Shown piece after piece: positions 1-12,524 of a DNA stretch of 64,000 bases; position 1 is the stretch's first letter; every line of letters starts with the position of its first letter. The DNA is from Ampullaceana balthica (Eukaryota; Mollusca; Gastropoda; Lymnaeidae): NCBI GenBank assembly GCA_944989445.1, contig CALYLW010001198.1, forward strand, positions 54,875 through 118,874, read 5' to 3'. Position numbers and translations under genes: made by a program. Under the pieces are notes generated by a model. It worked only from the letters and a program-made list of their open reading frames with translations. It was not told where the DNA came from and ran no database searches.

Positions 1-199
1 AACGCTGCATCACTTGTCAAAGTCAACTGCTGCCTTGCAGATGGTCTTGGCTGACCAAAGGCTATGGAAGCACATCCAGAAAAAAACAGCAAGTCGGGGA
101 CAACGGGCCAATTGGCGCAAATCTCGTCCTCACGCAAAACTCAAATTGAGAACAAAGGAGAAGAAGTATCAAGAATTTGTGGTATCCTTGTTTAAGTAA
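1..199. other. unassigned sequence, possible SINE scrap at the edge
   Basis: The first 20 bases resemble an internal part of the tRNA-derived SINE that is complete at 29161-29447 (the stretch reading GCTGCATCACTTG). The similarity then stops. The 61-codon open frame here has no recognisable motif and I do not treat it as a gene. Confidence 0.25.
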
Positions 200-396
200 G
201 TAAAGATAGTCCCATAACCTGACGGTCGTAGGAGATCTCTAATGTTTCCATTAGAGCTTACTCCGGGCTTGTTTATACCTAGTGGGTGCCCCAATTCTCT
301 TCCAGGGGTCAGCGGGGGACTTTCTTAGCTTATCATTTATATTGTGGCTTTGCGTGTGCTCGCTCCCACGCCCCTCAGCTTTGTGAGGCGAGCACA
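200..396 (-). mobile_element. tRNA-derived SINE, second family, 5' truncated
   Basis: The reverse complement matches the element at 52866-53010. Both share the end of a tRNA-like head (GCCTCACAAGCTGAGG-like, then GGCGTGGGA) and a body containing TAAGAAAGT and CTGGAAG. This copy starts within the anticodon-arm region, so the A box is lost. The two copies are well diverged, indicating an old family. Confidence 0.5.
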
Positions 397-1390
397 CTAC
401 TGACTTCCTTGTTTAAGCATTGGTTTAAGTTTCTTATTTTTGCTATTCCAATAAGCTGCTCCAGTATTAGTATGGATTCATCTGTGTTTGGGATCTAAGT
501 TTTTCCGCACGCTAAAGAGTTCATTCAACTGCCAGTCAGGAATATAAAAGTGAGTAATGTCTTCAAATCTTTTGTTCAGACTGAGAGAAGTGCAGTTAAG
601 TGTCGACAGTAAGCCAGCAAATCTTTTTATCTATTTTAAAATTTTGAAAGATTTGGAAACTGAGAGTATTATCCCCTTCCCAAATTTTGTTTGTAAAGAA
701 AAAAGTTTGCAACAAACGCATATATTACGCATTTAGTGTTGATTAAATGGAATAGGTCACTTTGAAGGTTCAAATTAGTTCAAGAGAGCAAAAGATCGAT
801 CTAAATATGCACTTTTTGATAACCAACCTACTGCCAAGTTAATTAGTAAACAATTATAGTTTCTTTATTGTCCAAACGATGTTTAGCAAATAATCTATCA
901 TTGAAGGTTATCCCTTTGATTTTATTAAATGCTCAAAAGGCAATACTCTAGTGATCCATGTAAACTTTCACTAAATTTTTTGCGCATAAATGATGTCGAT
1001 GAATGGTAATGTACTGAAAATACATTCGGTACAGTTTGTTTTAAGTATGCAAGAAAATCAAAGCAATAGGCTTAACTTTAAAAAATTCTTTTAATTCAAT
1101 TAATAACATTTATCATTTCGTATCTGTTTCCAAACATTTAGCGATAATTCAAATATTCGACGATAAACATATATAGTCAAGTGTTTGGCATTTGTTTTGG
1201 CAATAAGTTCTATAACTGCTGTAGGACACTGTGTAGGTAGACACAAGAGTTATAGGACGTTGTGATGACTTTTTCGGCACGGCTTGAATAGATTTTATTG
1301 TGATTTTATTGTTAGAGCTGGTGAGATCAATCCGTGAAAGGCTTCAAATCAATTTACATGAAACTATTGAATTTCTTTTGTATTATATAT
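397..1390 (-). mobile_element. internally deleted, decayed copy of the 48-52 kb hAT element
   Basis: The segment around 460-1160 aligns by eye with the transposase 3' region at about 48660-49460, for example the stretch encoding the degenerate equivalent of IPDIDESILIHEQ. At about 1150 the match jumps to the sequence at about 51870-52380 (TTTGGCATTTGTT, ACACAAGAGTTAT, GGCACGGCTT). The copy is therefore a roughly 2.4-kb deletion derivative of hAT-F. No open reading frame survives. Confidence 0.6.
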
Positions 1391-1392
1391 CA

Positions 1393-2228
1393 CAGTTGTA
1401 GCACTAGGAACACGATCATAGTTGTACCATTAGGAACACGATCATAGTTGTAGCACTAGGAACAAGATCATCGTTGTAGCACTAGGAACAATATCATTGT
1501 TGAAGCACTAGGAACAAGATCACAGTTGTAGCACTAGAAACAAGATCATAGTTGTAGCACTAGGAACAAGATCATTGTTGAAGCACTAGGAACAAGATCA
1601 TAGTTGTAGCACTAGGAACACGATCATAGTTGTAGCACTAAGAACAAGATCATTGTTGTAGCACTAGGAACAAGATCATAGTTGTAGCACTAGGAACAAG
1701 ATCATTGTTGAAGCACTAGAAACAAGATCATAGTTGTAGCAATAGGAACAATATCATATATGTAGCACTAGGAACAAGATCATAGTTGTAGCACTAGGAA
1801 CAAGATCATAGTTGTAGCTCTAGGAACAAGATCATAGTTGTAGCACTAGGAACACGATCATAGTTGTAGCACTAGGAACAATATCATAGTTGTAGCACTA
1901 GGAACAAGATCATAGTTGTAGCACTAGGAACAAGATCATAGTTGTAGCTCTAGGAACAAGATCATAGTTGTAGCACTAGGAACAAGATCATAGTTGTAGC
2001 ACTAGGAACAAGATCATAGTTGTAGCACTAGGAACAAGATCATAGTTGTAGCACTAGGAACAAGATCATAGTTGTAGCTCTAGGAACAAGATCATAGTTG
2101 TAGCACTAGGAACACGATCATAGTTGTAGCACTAGGAACAAGATCATAGTTGTAGCACTAGGAACAAGATCATAGTTGTAGCACTAGGAACAAGATCATA
2201 GTTGTAGCACTAGGAACAAGATCATAGT
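1393..2228. repeat. 26-bp minisatellite, about 32 copies
   Basis: The unit reads AGTTGTAGCACTAGGAACAA followed by GATCAT. Variants include ACACGATC for ACAAGATC, GTTGAAGC for GTTGTAGC, and GCTCTAGG for GCACTAGG. The last ten units are more uniform than the first ten, as expected if the array grew most recently at its right side. It directly abuts the deleted hAT copy. There are no spacers, so it is not a CRISPR array. Confidence 0.95.
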
Positions 2229-3317
2229 CGAAACAAATTCAAAATACCATTCAACTGCATGTCATAAAATAAAAATATTGGCTTTAGAATGTTAACTCTT
2301 TATATTTCTGCTACATGCTACATAAAGAAAGTAAGTTTGTTTTTCCTTTTCTTTGAGTTGGTGGGTGTGTCCATATTGTTATCTTAAATGGTATCAACAA
2401 AATGTAAATTTTAACTATAGGGCATTGAGTATTTTATTATTAATGGAGTGTACAAAAGAGAAACATTAATAGATTTTTAATGTAGACATATTTTAATGTC
2501 AATTATAAATGTCATATATATGTCACCGATGTCATGTGTAAGACACTCACGAGTTACTTGTATAAAGAATGACATTAATATCGGGATTTGTTATGTGTAC
2601 AAAAACATGCAACTAAATGGTACATCCGGGAAGCTGGGTAAACACGATATTTAAAATTAATTAAGAAAACAACTACACTCACAAACAGAGACACATACAT
2701 TTAAAACCACACAGAGAGACACACAAACCATTAGTCATACCTAAGACACAAACAAATATGTATTCATAGACACACACATCTTATATAAAGACACAGAAAG
2801 CAACATAGCATAAAAATCAACTTTACCAACACACATTACCATTATAATAAGCTCAAAAACCAACATTACATATACGTTAACGAACCCTTTACAAACAAAC
2901 AACGACATGCATCATTAAAACCATGTATACATAATATACAAAACAATAATTTACACACAAACTATACTAACACAAATCATTTATATACACATAAAACAAA
3001 AAGTCAAACTACCATTTTTGGTTTTTATTTCCGTGTTGGCACCTTGCTATAAATAAGTAAATTTTGTTCAAAATTGGGCACGCGACAAAAGAAAAAAAAA
3101 GTTCGCAACCACTGCTCTGTTGTAACATTTAGTTTAATATAATTTAATTTGCATTTAAATGATAAGGATTATCTAGTCTTATAATGTATACATTGATTGG
3201 TATAAAAAGTATGATGTCTTCCTTTCCTGAAGATGTAAGATTTAAAAGTACAGTAAATTTATAAGAATATAACTACTTTTTCAAAGTATAGATTATACTA
3301 CAATCAGGCTTTTTATA
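2229..3317. other. AT-rich intergenic DNA with a CA-rich low-complexity tract
   Basis: No gene seen. About 2660-3010 is rich in ACACA and AGACAC runs interspersed with A-rich sequence, a decayed microsatellite. The rest is AT-rich and unassigned. Confidence 0.6.
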
Positions 3318-3790
3318 TAGAAAAAACATACGTTGTTAAAACAAGATATGTATAGACCTGTCAAGACGTCACGAAACATAGAACGTTTTGGTAAAAAGCC
3401 GTGCTCAAAACAATATAGAAAAAATATAAGTTGTTAAAACAAGATATGTAGAGGCCTGACAAGGCGGCTCCAAACATAGAACGTTTTGGTAAAAGCCTTG
3501 CTCAACAAACATATAGAAAAAATATACGTTGTTAAAACTAGATATGTATAGGCCTGACAAGGCGGCACCAAACATAGAACGTTTTGGTAAAAAGCTCAAC
3601 GAACATTTAGAAAAAAACTAATAAAAAAATGAAATTAAAACCTACCTGCCCTGTTTTAGGCTTTAATGATACAGTAAATGTATAACATACAAACAGGGTA
3701 TTAGTTAACCTTACAGGACGTAACACAACAGCGAACGTTTCGGCAAAGAGCCTTCCTCAACAAACAAATAGTACACAAATAAAACCAGGT
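3318..3790. mobile_element. tandem Penelope-like terminal units
   Basis: Three tandem units of about 108 bp (3318-3610) carry the core order TAGGCCTGACAAGGCGGC, then AACATAGAACGTTTTGGT, then a CTCAACAAACATATAG-like end. A fourth, better preserved relative at about 3675-3786 reads CAGGGTATTAG, ACGTAACACAACAGCGAACG, TTTCGGCAAAGAGCC. That copy is the terminal repeat of the Penelope-like element at 35230-36822. The short minus-strand frame here is a by-product of the repeat. Confidence 0.6.
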
Positions 3791-5434
3791 ATTTTGGCCT
3801 GTGCAACTCCTATAGACATAAAAAATAATGCACTTAAAGCCTTTTCAATGACTTTGTTTGCTTGTCGTATGCAGGACTTTTGACATCAAGGGAATTTGTT
3901 AGCACAAAACGTATTCCAATGGTTTCACCGAGCAGACAATAGGATTAGTTTTCAGATGTCTTCGGAGTTTTGCAGGTTTTATCGCTTAAATTGCAAGAAT
4001 TTGACACTGTGTTCTGGGTTGATCATTTGCTATGACACTTAAAACCCCATAAAATATTCTTCATCATCCCGTCGTATGGAAATTTGTCTTTTTTTATTCT
4101 CTCCCCCCCAAATGCATTTTACTTAAACACAGATTGTGAGGATGAGCATAAGGAATAATCATTGTTGTCCTACTCCTTATGTTCGGTTGTTTTCTTATTT
4201 AAGACTAATTCACTAATCGTTTTTAAATAATTATTTTTGAATGTTAATATAACATCTATTACTATAGTCTTCTAGAATCTAGTGTGACGTCATGTGATTT
4301 CCGGTATAGCTAAAAGTAAACAGACTCAAAACATATTGTTTTCTAGAAATATACCCTCACCTTGTAGCGGGGGTGTGCTGATACTTTTTCCCAGTATTAG
4401 TTGCTGGTTATGCAATTTTTTTTTGGCCAAAGTTATATCTCAGATTCATCTATTAGTTAAAATCTTATGGGAAACAGAGATATTCCATTTTAAGGGGGGA
4501 AAATTATATATCATTAAATTTATTTAAGAAAAAAAGAGAGAGAAACAAACAAAACAGACACAATTATTTAATTTTTACCATTTTGCCGCGTAAGTTGTTT
4601 TCACTTAATGCAGTGCCTTTTAACATTACCTTACTATTTAAAAGATATGATTTATTGAATAATGAATCTTGACGACCATAATAACTAAATTTACTATTTC
4701 ATTTCCACTTGTACTAAATAAACATAACTGATAGGTTTTCCAAAAGAGCTCTACCACCCTGGTCACTCAAACATTTCATATATAATTACGACACTGTAGT
4801 AGTAACACAATTGTAAGTAATACGATATTTGTAATCGCGTCTATGAGATAAAGAACACATGGCACTATCCCTTAAAAAGGCAAAGGCTACATAACTCATA
4901 GCACCAATAAACAAAATTATAAATGTACTTTCTAAAATACTTTTTAAAAAAACCGTCGTATTAAAATTATTTCAAGAAAATGTGCACACCATATTTAGAC
5001 ATGAAAAGATTATAGAAAGCTGGCCGCATAAAATAAAGTATTGTTATAAAGTAAATGGACTGGAACAAAAGAACTCTTCCTTTTGACGTATTCATAGTTG
5101 TCTTAACAGGGAAATAATATTTAAAAAATTTTATGTCTCTAAATTTTACGATTTATATTTACGGTTTTTATGCAATGTGTATAATTTCAAAAAAGGAATC
5201 AATTTTGTGTTCCCTATTTCTGATAAGGCATCATATTATGTAAATTATATTCAATACACACACACCAGATTTTGTTTCTGAAAAAAAAATCTATATATAT
5301 CCACATTAAAAAAAAAGATTCAACCGTCTGTTAATAAGCTTATTTGAAAAATGATTAAAATGCAACTTTAGAAATGGCCTATGTTATTCCGACTACAAAG
5401 GAATGAACATAACATGTTCAATTCGCAATTCATA
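3791..5434. other. no recognisable gene, AT-rich
   Basis: I see no coding sequence, RNA gene or clear repeat. An open frame of 77 codons at 4294-4527 has no motif and AT-driven composition, and is treated as chance. A few homopolymer and AT runs are present. Confidence 0.5.
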
Positions 5435-5650
5435 TTATCTTATCTTATCTTATCCATACAGACGCTCCTTCTATGCAGAAGATAGTTGCGTCCACAGACC
5501 ATGACAGATGATCTGTTGGCAAGTGATGCAGCGTTCACAGGCCACGGCTTTGTGGGTTCCACGCATTACCCAGCCGCCTAACTACATGTAGTGTTAGGTA
5601 CCCATTCGGAGTGGGGTGACTCAGGGACCACTCGACCACCGCACCCCCTA
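5435..5650 (-). mobile_element. tRNA-derived SINE-1 copy lacking the B box
   Basis: On the minus strand it starts GTGCGGTGGTCGAGTGG (A-box region) and then jumps straight to GTCCCTGAGTC and CCGAATGGGTACC. Relative to the full copy at 29161-29447 it lacks the B box and about 70 bases around it. The 3' half is intact, including AAGATAGTTGCG-like sequence on the plus strand, GGAGCGTCTGTATGG and the GATAA tail. The copy should be unable to drive pol III transcription. Confidence 0.75.
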
Positions 5651-5973
5651 TTAATTAAGCGTTTTTAGGATCACTTTATTAACTTTAGTCAACTTCTGTT
5701 AATACGTTCGGTAGCGAAATTTTATAATGTATAGTGTATATATATATAGCTTATGTAAACTTTTTTTAAAGTTTAAGTTTATTTTACATAGGCCATCGCT
5801 TTCCACATAAAATAAACTCGCTAAATCTATGGTTTTTAATTAAATGTCGAGTTATGAATTATATTTAAAAAATCGCAATTTAATTCACATGTGTAAAATA
5901 TTAATCCAATGCATCGCGGAAAAATTGAAATAAAATAATTTAAACGCATATCTAATCTATAAAGCTCAGTTGA
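5651..5973. other. AT-rich sequence, nothing recognised
   Basis: Short AT-rich stretch between the SINE and the 38-bp array. No gene or repeat seen. Confidence 0.5.
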
Positions 5974-6926
5974 TGTCAAGTATTCAAATAGTTGTTTTAT
6001 TACATTACTAATTTCAAGTATTCAAATAGTTGTTTTATTACATAAATAATGTCAAGTATTCAAATAGTTGTTTTATTACATTACTAATGTCAAGTATTCA
6101 AATAGTTGTTTTATTACATAAATAATGTCAAGTATTCAAATAGTTGTTTTATTACATTACTAATGTCAAGTATTCAAATAGTTGTTTTATTACATAAGTA
6201 ATGTCAAGTATTCACATAGTTGTTTTATTACATAACTAATGTAAAGTATTCAAATAGTTGTTTTATTAAATAACTAATGTCAAGTATTCAAATAGTTGTT
6301 TTATTACATAACTAATGTCGAGTATTCAAATAGTTGTTTTATTACATAACTAATGTCAAGTATTCAAATAGTTGTTTTATTACATAACTAATGTCAAGTA
6401 TTCAAATATTTGTTTTATTACATAAATAATGTCAAGTATTCAAATAGTTGTTTTATTACAGAACTAATGTCAAGTATTCAAATAGTTGTTTTATTACATA
6501 ACTAATGTCAAGTGTTCAAATAGTTGTTTTATTACATAACTAATGTCAAGTATTCAAATAGTTGTTTTATTACATAACTAATGTCAAGTATTCAAATAGT
6601 TGTTTTATTACATAACTAATGTCAAGTATTCAAATAGTTGTTTTATTAAATAACTAATGTCAAGTATTCAAATAGTTGTTTTATTACATAACTAATGTCA
6701 AGTATTCAAATAGTTGTTTTATTACATAACTAATGTCAAGTATTCAAATATTTGTTTTATTACATAACTAATGTCAAGTATTCAAATAGTTGTTTTATTA
6801 CATATCCAATGTCAAGTATTCAAATAGTTGTTTTATTACATAACTAATGTCAAGTATTCAAATGGTTTTTTTATTACATAACTAATGTCAAGTATTCAAA
6901 TAGTTGTTTTATTACATAACTAATGT
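5974..6926. repeat. 38-bp minisatellite, about 25 copies
   Basis: The unit reads GTCAAGTATTCAAATAGTTG, then TTTTATTACATAACTAAT. At the left edge, units ending TTACTAAT and AAATAAT alternate, giving a 76-bp higher-order dimer for the first six units. The remainder is a nearly uniform single-unit array with scattered substitutions. Confidence 0.95.
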
Positions 6927-7212
6927 TTACAACTGATATCAATAAGTTATAGTAGGAGTTTTGTTATTTGCTTTTTTTACAGTTGAAAACAATTATTATG
7001 TCATCCGTTTAGTCAACAAAAAATAATAAGTCATTTTTTTTTAAATAGTGAAGCCACAAAATTCTCTCTTTGTTTTAGACATTTTCTCATATATAATATT
7101 CTATTTTTATGTCACAGGAACCTGATATCTTGATGAAAATATAGAAAAATTTGCCACTCAGTTATCTCTATCTCAATTACCAAAATCATGATTAAAAATG
7201 ATTTGTTATTAT

Positions 7213-7735
7213 AATATACCAACAACATCATTCAAATATATTAATGTATTTTTACATCATAATATACCAACAACATCATTCAAATATATCAATGTATTTT
7301 TACATCATAATATACCAACAACATCATTCAAATATATCAATGTATCTTTACATCATAATATACCATAACATCATTCAAATATATCAATGTATTTTTACAT
7401 CATAATATACCAACAACGTCATTCAAATATATCAATGTATTTTTACATCATAATATACCAACAACATCATTCAAATATATCAATGTATTTTTACATCATA
7501 ATATACCAACAACATCATTCAAATACATGTATATCAATGTATCTTTACATCATAATATACCAACAACATCATTCAAATATATCAATGTATTTTTACATCA
7601 TAATATACCAACAACATCATTCAAATATATCAATGTATCTTTACATCATAATATATGTATACCAACAACATCATTCAAATATATCAATGTATTTTACATC
7701 ATAATGTAGGAACAACTCCATTCAAATATATCAAT
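7213..7735. repeat. 48-bp minisatellite, about 11 copies
   Basis: Unit AATATACCAACAACATCATT, then CAAATATATCAATG and TATTTTTACATCAT. Because 48 is a multiple of three, the array stays open for about 100 codons as a 16-residue repeat (MYFYIIIYQQHHSNIS). Two units are lengthened by duplicated ATGTAT. This explains the open frames here; they are not genes. Confidence 0.95.
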
Positions 7736-7867
7736 GTATGTTTATTTGTAAATATGTATGTCATTTTATGAATCTCAAAATATTATATAATACTAAAAGT
7801 TAACTGAAGAAATTATTAAATACAATTCTTTATTAGGCATGAAAAGATATTTAATATTAAATCTCAA

Positions 7868-7962
7868 TGTTATTGTCTCTGACAGATATAAGTCAATCAG
7901 CCATTTGTTTAGATCAAGTTATTGTCTCTGACAGATATAAGTCAATCAGCCAGTTGTTTACC
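7868..7962. repeat. two direct copies of a ~52-bp sequence
   Basis: The stretch GTTATTGTCTCTGACAGATA, then TAAGTCAATCAGCCA and TTTGTTTA occurs twice back to back with only a few differences, a recent local duplication. Confidence 0.85.
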
Positions 7963-8204
7963 TTTTATCAACCATTATGGGGGTAAGTACTTTAAGTAGA
8001 TAGTAAAGTATTTTACTTTTAAAAAGTTACACAATTTCATTTGAAGGATTTTAGTTGAATTAACAATATTATGAAAAAATGTGTTATATATGTTTTAAGT
8101 TTTTTAAATTAAATTCTGACAGCAAATAGACCAAACCATAATAAATTTATATCAGGAAAAAGAGATAAATGATAAATTTAAGTATTAACATTATTGCAAT
8201 AACA

Positions 8205-8765
8205 ATACAAATCTCATCTTCATGATGGATGTTCACTTAATTAGACAACTTTAATGCAAGAATTAAATACACATTTTAAAATAACATAACAAATATCATC
8301 ATTATGATGGATGGTCATTTAATTAAACAACTTTAAGGCAAGAATTCAATACAAATTTTAAAATAACAAAAACAAATATCTTTATGTTGGATGGTCATTT
8401 AATTAAACAACTTTAAGGCAAGAACTGAATACAAATTTTAAAATAACAAAAACAAATATCATCTTTATGATGGATGGTCATTTAATTAGACAACTTTAAG
8501 GCAAGAATTGAATACAAATTATAAAATAACAAAACAAATATCATCTTTATGATGGATGGTCACTTAATTAGACAACTTTAAGGCAAGATTTGAATATAAA
8601 TTTTAAAATAACATAACAAATATCATCTTTATGATGGATGGTCATTTAATTAGACAACTTTGAGGCAAGAATTCAATACAAATTTTAAAATAACATAACA
8701 AATATTATCTTTATGATTGATGGTAACTTAATTAGACAACTTTAAGGCAAGAATTGAATACAATT
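8205..8765. repeat. ~84-bp minisatellite, about 7 copies
   Basis: Units share CAAATATCATCTTTATGATG, GATGGTCATTTAATTAGACA and ACTTTAAGGCAAGAATT. Unit length varies by a few bases through indels in A-rich parts. Divergence between units is higher than in the 38-bp array, so it is older or less homogenised. Confidence 0.9.
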
Positions 8766-9036
8766 TTTTTTAAAATATATAAATTAATATCTATAAGACA
8801 ATAAGTAATCTCAATCAGAAAAGACATTTTTTCCTGTCTTAATAAAAGCTAAAAAAGGAAAATATAAAAATAATATTTTAAACTTTATATCCATAAATCT
8901 ATGTGTATTTATTAAAACCACCTTTAAAACATGTAATGCTTTAAACAAATAATTAGATTTAAAAGAATTCAGGATAACTAATTTATTTCTGGTAGATTAA
9001 TATTTATAAATATCTATATTCATAACAAAAACAATA

Positions 9037-9141
9037 ACTCTAATAAGAATGAAGGATTAAACAAAAACCATAGATAAGCGTAGGACGCAATAATCTTCTG
9101 TATAGGAGGGGCGTCTGCAACAGATTAACTAAGCTAAGATA
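9037..9141 (+). mobile_element. 3' end of LINE-2, extremely 5' truncated
   Basis: It matches the 3' end of the LINE at 24300-24999, from CTCTAATAA through ACCATAGATAAGCGTAGGAC and ATAATCTTCTGTATA to a degenerate GATAA tail. Only the last few codons and the 3' UTR are present, typical of truncated target-primed insertion. Confidence 0.8.
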
Positions 9142-9925
9142 AAACACTACAGTATTATGGTAGTATTTATTGAGCACATTTTATTATAATAATGAGAGAA
9201 CATTTAAAATATTCTTTGATGTAAAAAATATGATTAATTTTGTTTTAATTTTTCTTTCATTCCAATAAAATAATACTTGTGTCTAGATCAGTATTTGGAA
9301 AACTTTGTTTGTCTTATTTCTATAAAAAAGGAAGGACAGATACATATCAATATTTCTGTAACTTATTAAATTTAATTTATTAAAGCTATAACAGTTTAAT
9401 TAATTTTTAAAAATTTCTTATCTATTGGGAGGAGGTGTAAGTTATAAAAATATACGTATTTAAAAGATTATTTTAAAAAAAGATTTAATACATTAAAAAA
9501 ATACATATATTATACAATTGTAAGAATTCCTTTTAGTGTGTGATGTAAATTGTATTGCAAGATCTTAGATTAATTATTAAAGATAATATCAGCTATGTTA
9601 TTATAAAGATGTCTTTAGAGTGATAAATATAATATTATAGAAATGTTAGTTTTATTTATGTTGATGAAACAGACCACCCCTCCTCCTTCAATTTAAAAAA
9701 AATTTTTTTACTTACATTGATGGCAGATGGAGCAGAAGTGACACAATATTGAATGTGGCAAATATTTAATTATTGTACAAATTAATACTACAATACATAT
9801 AGAAATTAAGATCTAACAATAATGTTTGTAGATTTACTAATTTAAAATGAAAAAGCACAGCTTATAATATAGTATAGTATTAATAAAATTAAGACAAAAG
9901 CCAATCGCGAGTAACAAGACAATGA
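9142..9925. other. AT-rich, nothing recognised
   Basis: No coding region, RNA gene or repeat that I can support. Confidence 0.5.
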
Positions 9926-10235
9926 AAATTATGTCAAATGAATATGAATAGGACCAAGCACCAATACAATTAAAATTATGTCAAATGAATATGAATAAGA
10001 CCAAGCACCAATAGCCCTACAATGAAAATTGTGTCAAATGAATATGAATAGGACCAAGCACCAATACAATTACAATTATGTCAAATGAATATGAATAGGA
10101 CCAAGCATTAATACAATTAAAACTATGTCAAATGATTATGAATAGGACCAAGCAACAATATAATATAAATAATATAATTAGAATTATGTCAAATGAATAT
10201 GAATAGGACCAAGCACCAATACAATTACAATTTTG
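9926..10235. repeat. ~47-bp irregular minisatellite, 6 copies
   Basis: Each unit contains TATGTCAAATGAATATGAAT, then AGGACCAAGCACCAAT and a variable A-rich linker. Spacing between units is 47, 53, 47, 47 and about 61 bp. Confidence 0.85.
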
Positions 10236-12170
10236 ACATTTAGGCTTAGGTATTTATACAAATTTAGTTTAAAATAGTGTAAGAATCTTAATAGGATATT
10301 TTATATATTGAACCAAGTTAATTTGAATATAAAAAATTATATATATTAGTAAATTCTCTTTTCTTAAGCTTAGTGAGCTTAGACTTTGAGATAGTTGATT
10401 TTGTTTATTATTAATAGTCAATAATTAAATTGAATAATTTAGACTCTCTTTCGTATAATTATATTTGTTATCACTTTACCTTGATAATTTATGCATATAT
10501 TTATATATAAATAATAATATATTAACTTATTTAGATATGTGATATAATAATTAAAACTACAAACAAAACAAAAATAATGAAATATATTTCTTTCTTTATT
10601 TTTTTACATACGTCATACGTCATACGCAGGTATGCAAAATTCAATGTATGTCAGCATACGATTTTTATTCTAACTAAAAAAAAACAAGACTAGTGGTCCA
10701 GAGACTAAAGTCAAGCTACACTGACATAACTTAGTTACTAAAACAACTACTACTACTAAATTTAAACTACTTAGACTTAGTAACTCTTAGACTTGGTACA
10801 ACTAGTGCCACCTTATTCAAAATATTTTTATTAAATATACTGAGTCTACTGCCACCGCATCCGAAAAAAGTTTGTTTTTTTTTAAATATATTTAATAATA
10901 TACACGTATTAAATCTTAATTAAGATGGTTATGTTTATAAGGTTTCAAGACATGATTTAAGTTATGATCCTATTTGACTATACGGAAGTCAAAAAATATA
11001 TATTGAGCTTCATGTAACCATAGTAACTAAAATCAAATAACCTAGGCGTCCTAGGAATAAAAAAAATAAATAACACATGTCACATATACATTATTTTATA
11101 AATACCATATTAAAATATTAACATATGCAAAATATAATTTGTAATTTTCAATTTTTTTTAATTATCACAAATAATAGATAGATTTTGATCTATCAAGTGA
11201 AATTATAATTTTAAAAAAATAAAAAAATATTGTTATTAATCTGCTATTCTTTTCCAGTTAATATTTTTGTATTACAAAATCAAATGGAATCACTGAATTT
11301 AAAAAAGTCATCGACTACACGAAAATTATTTTTTTAAACCCAATAACAATAACATTTTTCTTTGAATATTATAAAGTGTTAAAAAATTTTTAAAAATAAT
11401 GTTGAATATTTGAAGATTAAAATTATTTTAAACTTAATTGTATACTTAATACAATTAAGGTTTAAGTAAGGATTGATCAATTAAGTAATCATATACTAAT
11501 GTATCGACGATACTATCGTAGTCTTTCATTTAAGAAACGACAATTATTGCAGACGACAGACGAGCCGTCTGAATACACTTACTCCAAGGAAGAAATTCAC
11601 TTGCTGACATTAACTTGAAAATCTTTTGATCGTATTCAACGTTGTATTTTATTTTTAACTGACTGAGTAGATAACTAACAGAAATAATAATGTATTTTTA
11701 AAAAATCAATTATTTAAAAAAAACTGTAAAGGATAATAATAGTTTACAATTGACTAATCAGTTTATGATTATGTATTTCCCTTACACTTACACTTACAGT
11801 ATTTGAAAATGAAGTTAATCCACAAAAAACTGCGTAATTTAATGTCACGGCTATTTTCTCGTGCGGCTATATACTCAAATTCTCGATAATTGAAACAAAT
11901 AAGAACTACAATATATTTACGACAAACTAAATTGTGTAACAATGAAAATACTTATATTTTTTTCAAAGTAAAAGTAATTTTTTACTTTTTCTATTTTCAG
12001 AATTCTTTAAAGAAATCAGGTCTGGTATCAGAAAAGCTAAAAAGATTGCAAAACAATGGTAGATCGTTAATTTTATATAATTTTAAAGTAAATAGTAGTG
12101 CTTTGTTTTAAAAATTATTATTTTCTTATTTATTTATATATTTTTTTCTAATTTGGTTATATAATAAGAG
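10236..12170. other. AT-rich region without recognisable genes
   Basis: A triple CATACGT at about 10610-10630 and an ACTACTACTACTA run near 10750 are the only patterns. A splice-acceptor-like TTTTTCTATTTTCAG ends at 12000 and is followed by a 58-base stretch ending before GTAGAT. Its reading phase does not fit the exon at 12525, so I do not include it in the gene. Confidence 0.45.
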
Positions 12171-12470
12171 TGAAATAGAGAGAGAGACGGAAGGGAAGAA
12201 AGACAGAAATAGAGATAGAGAGATAGAGAAAGGGGAGAGAGAGATTGAGACCACCATAGAAAGTTTGAGAGAATGAAACACAGACAGAAATAGTGTCAGA
12301 GAAAGAGGAGAAAGAGATTGAGACCACCAGAGAAAGTTTGAGAGAATGAAACACAGACAGAAAGAGTGAAAGAGAGATCAACAGAGAGAAAAAGACGATG
12401 TGAAAGAGCAACACAAAAGCTGATTGTAAAGAGAATAAGTAAAAGAGAGAGAGAAAGTGGCAATACATTA
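12171..12470. repeat. purine-rich (GA)n tract with a 68-bp duplication
   Basis: The plus strand is almost entirely A and G with sparse C and T. Within it GAGATTGAGACCACCA, then GAAAGTTTGAGAGAATGAAA occurs twice about 68 bp apart. The long frames on both strands here are low-complexity artefacts. The tract lies directly upstream of the peptidase exons, inside a presumed intron or 5' flank. Confidence 0.85.
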
Positions 12471-12524
12471 ATTATTATTAATACTTTAAAACAAAAGAAA
12501 TATATTAGAAAATTATCCTTTCAG

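Noticed and set aside
7387..7709. Open frames with a 16-residue repeat (MYFYIIIYQQHHSNIS)
   Set aside because: The 48-bp satellite period keeps the frame open. Unit changes are random with respect to codons and there is no gene context.
9121..9145. Separate SINE at this position
   Set aside because: The upstream bases match LINE-2 coding and 3' UTR, not the SINE-1 body, so it is a LINE-2 end.
12001..12058. Further upstream exon of the peptidase gene
   Set aside because: Good acceptor and donor sequences, but neither open reading phase joins to the exon at 12525.
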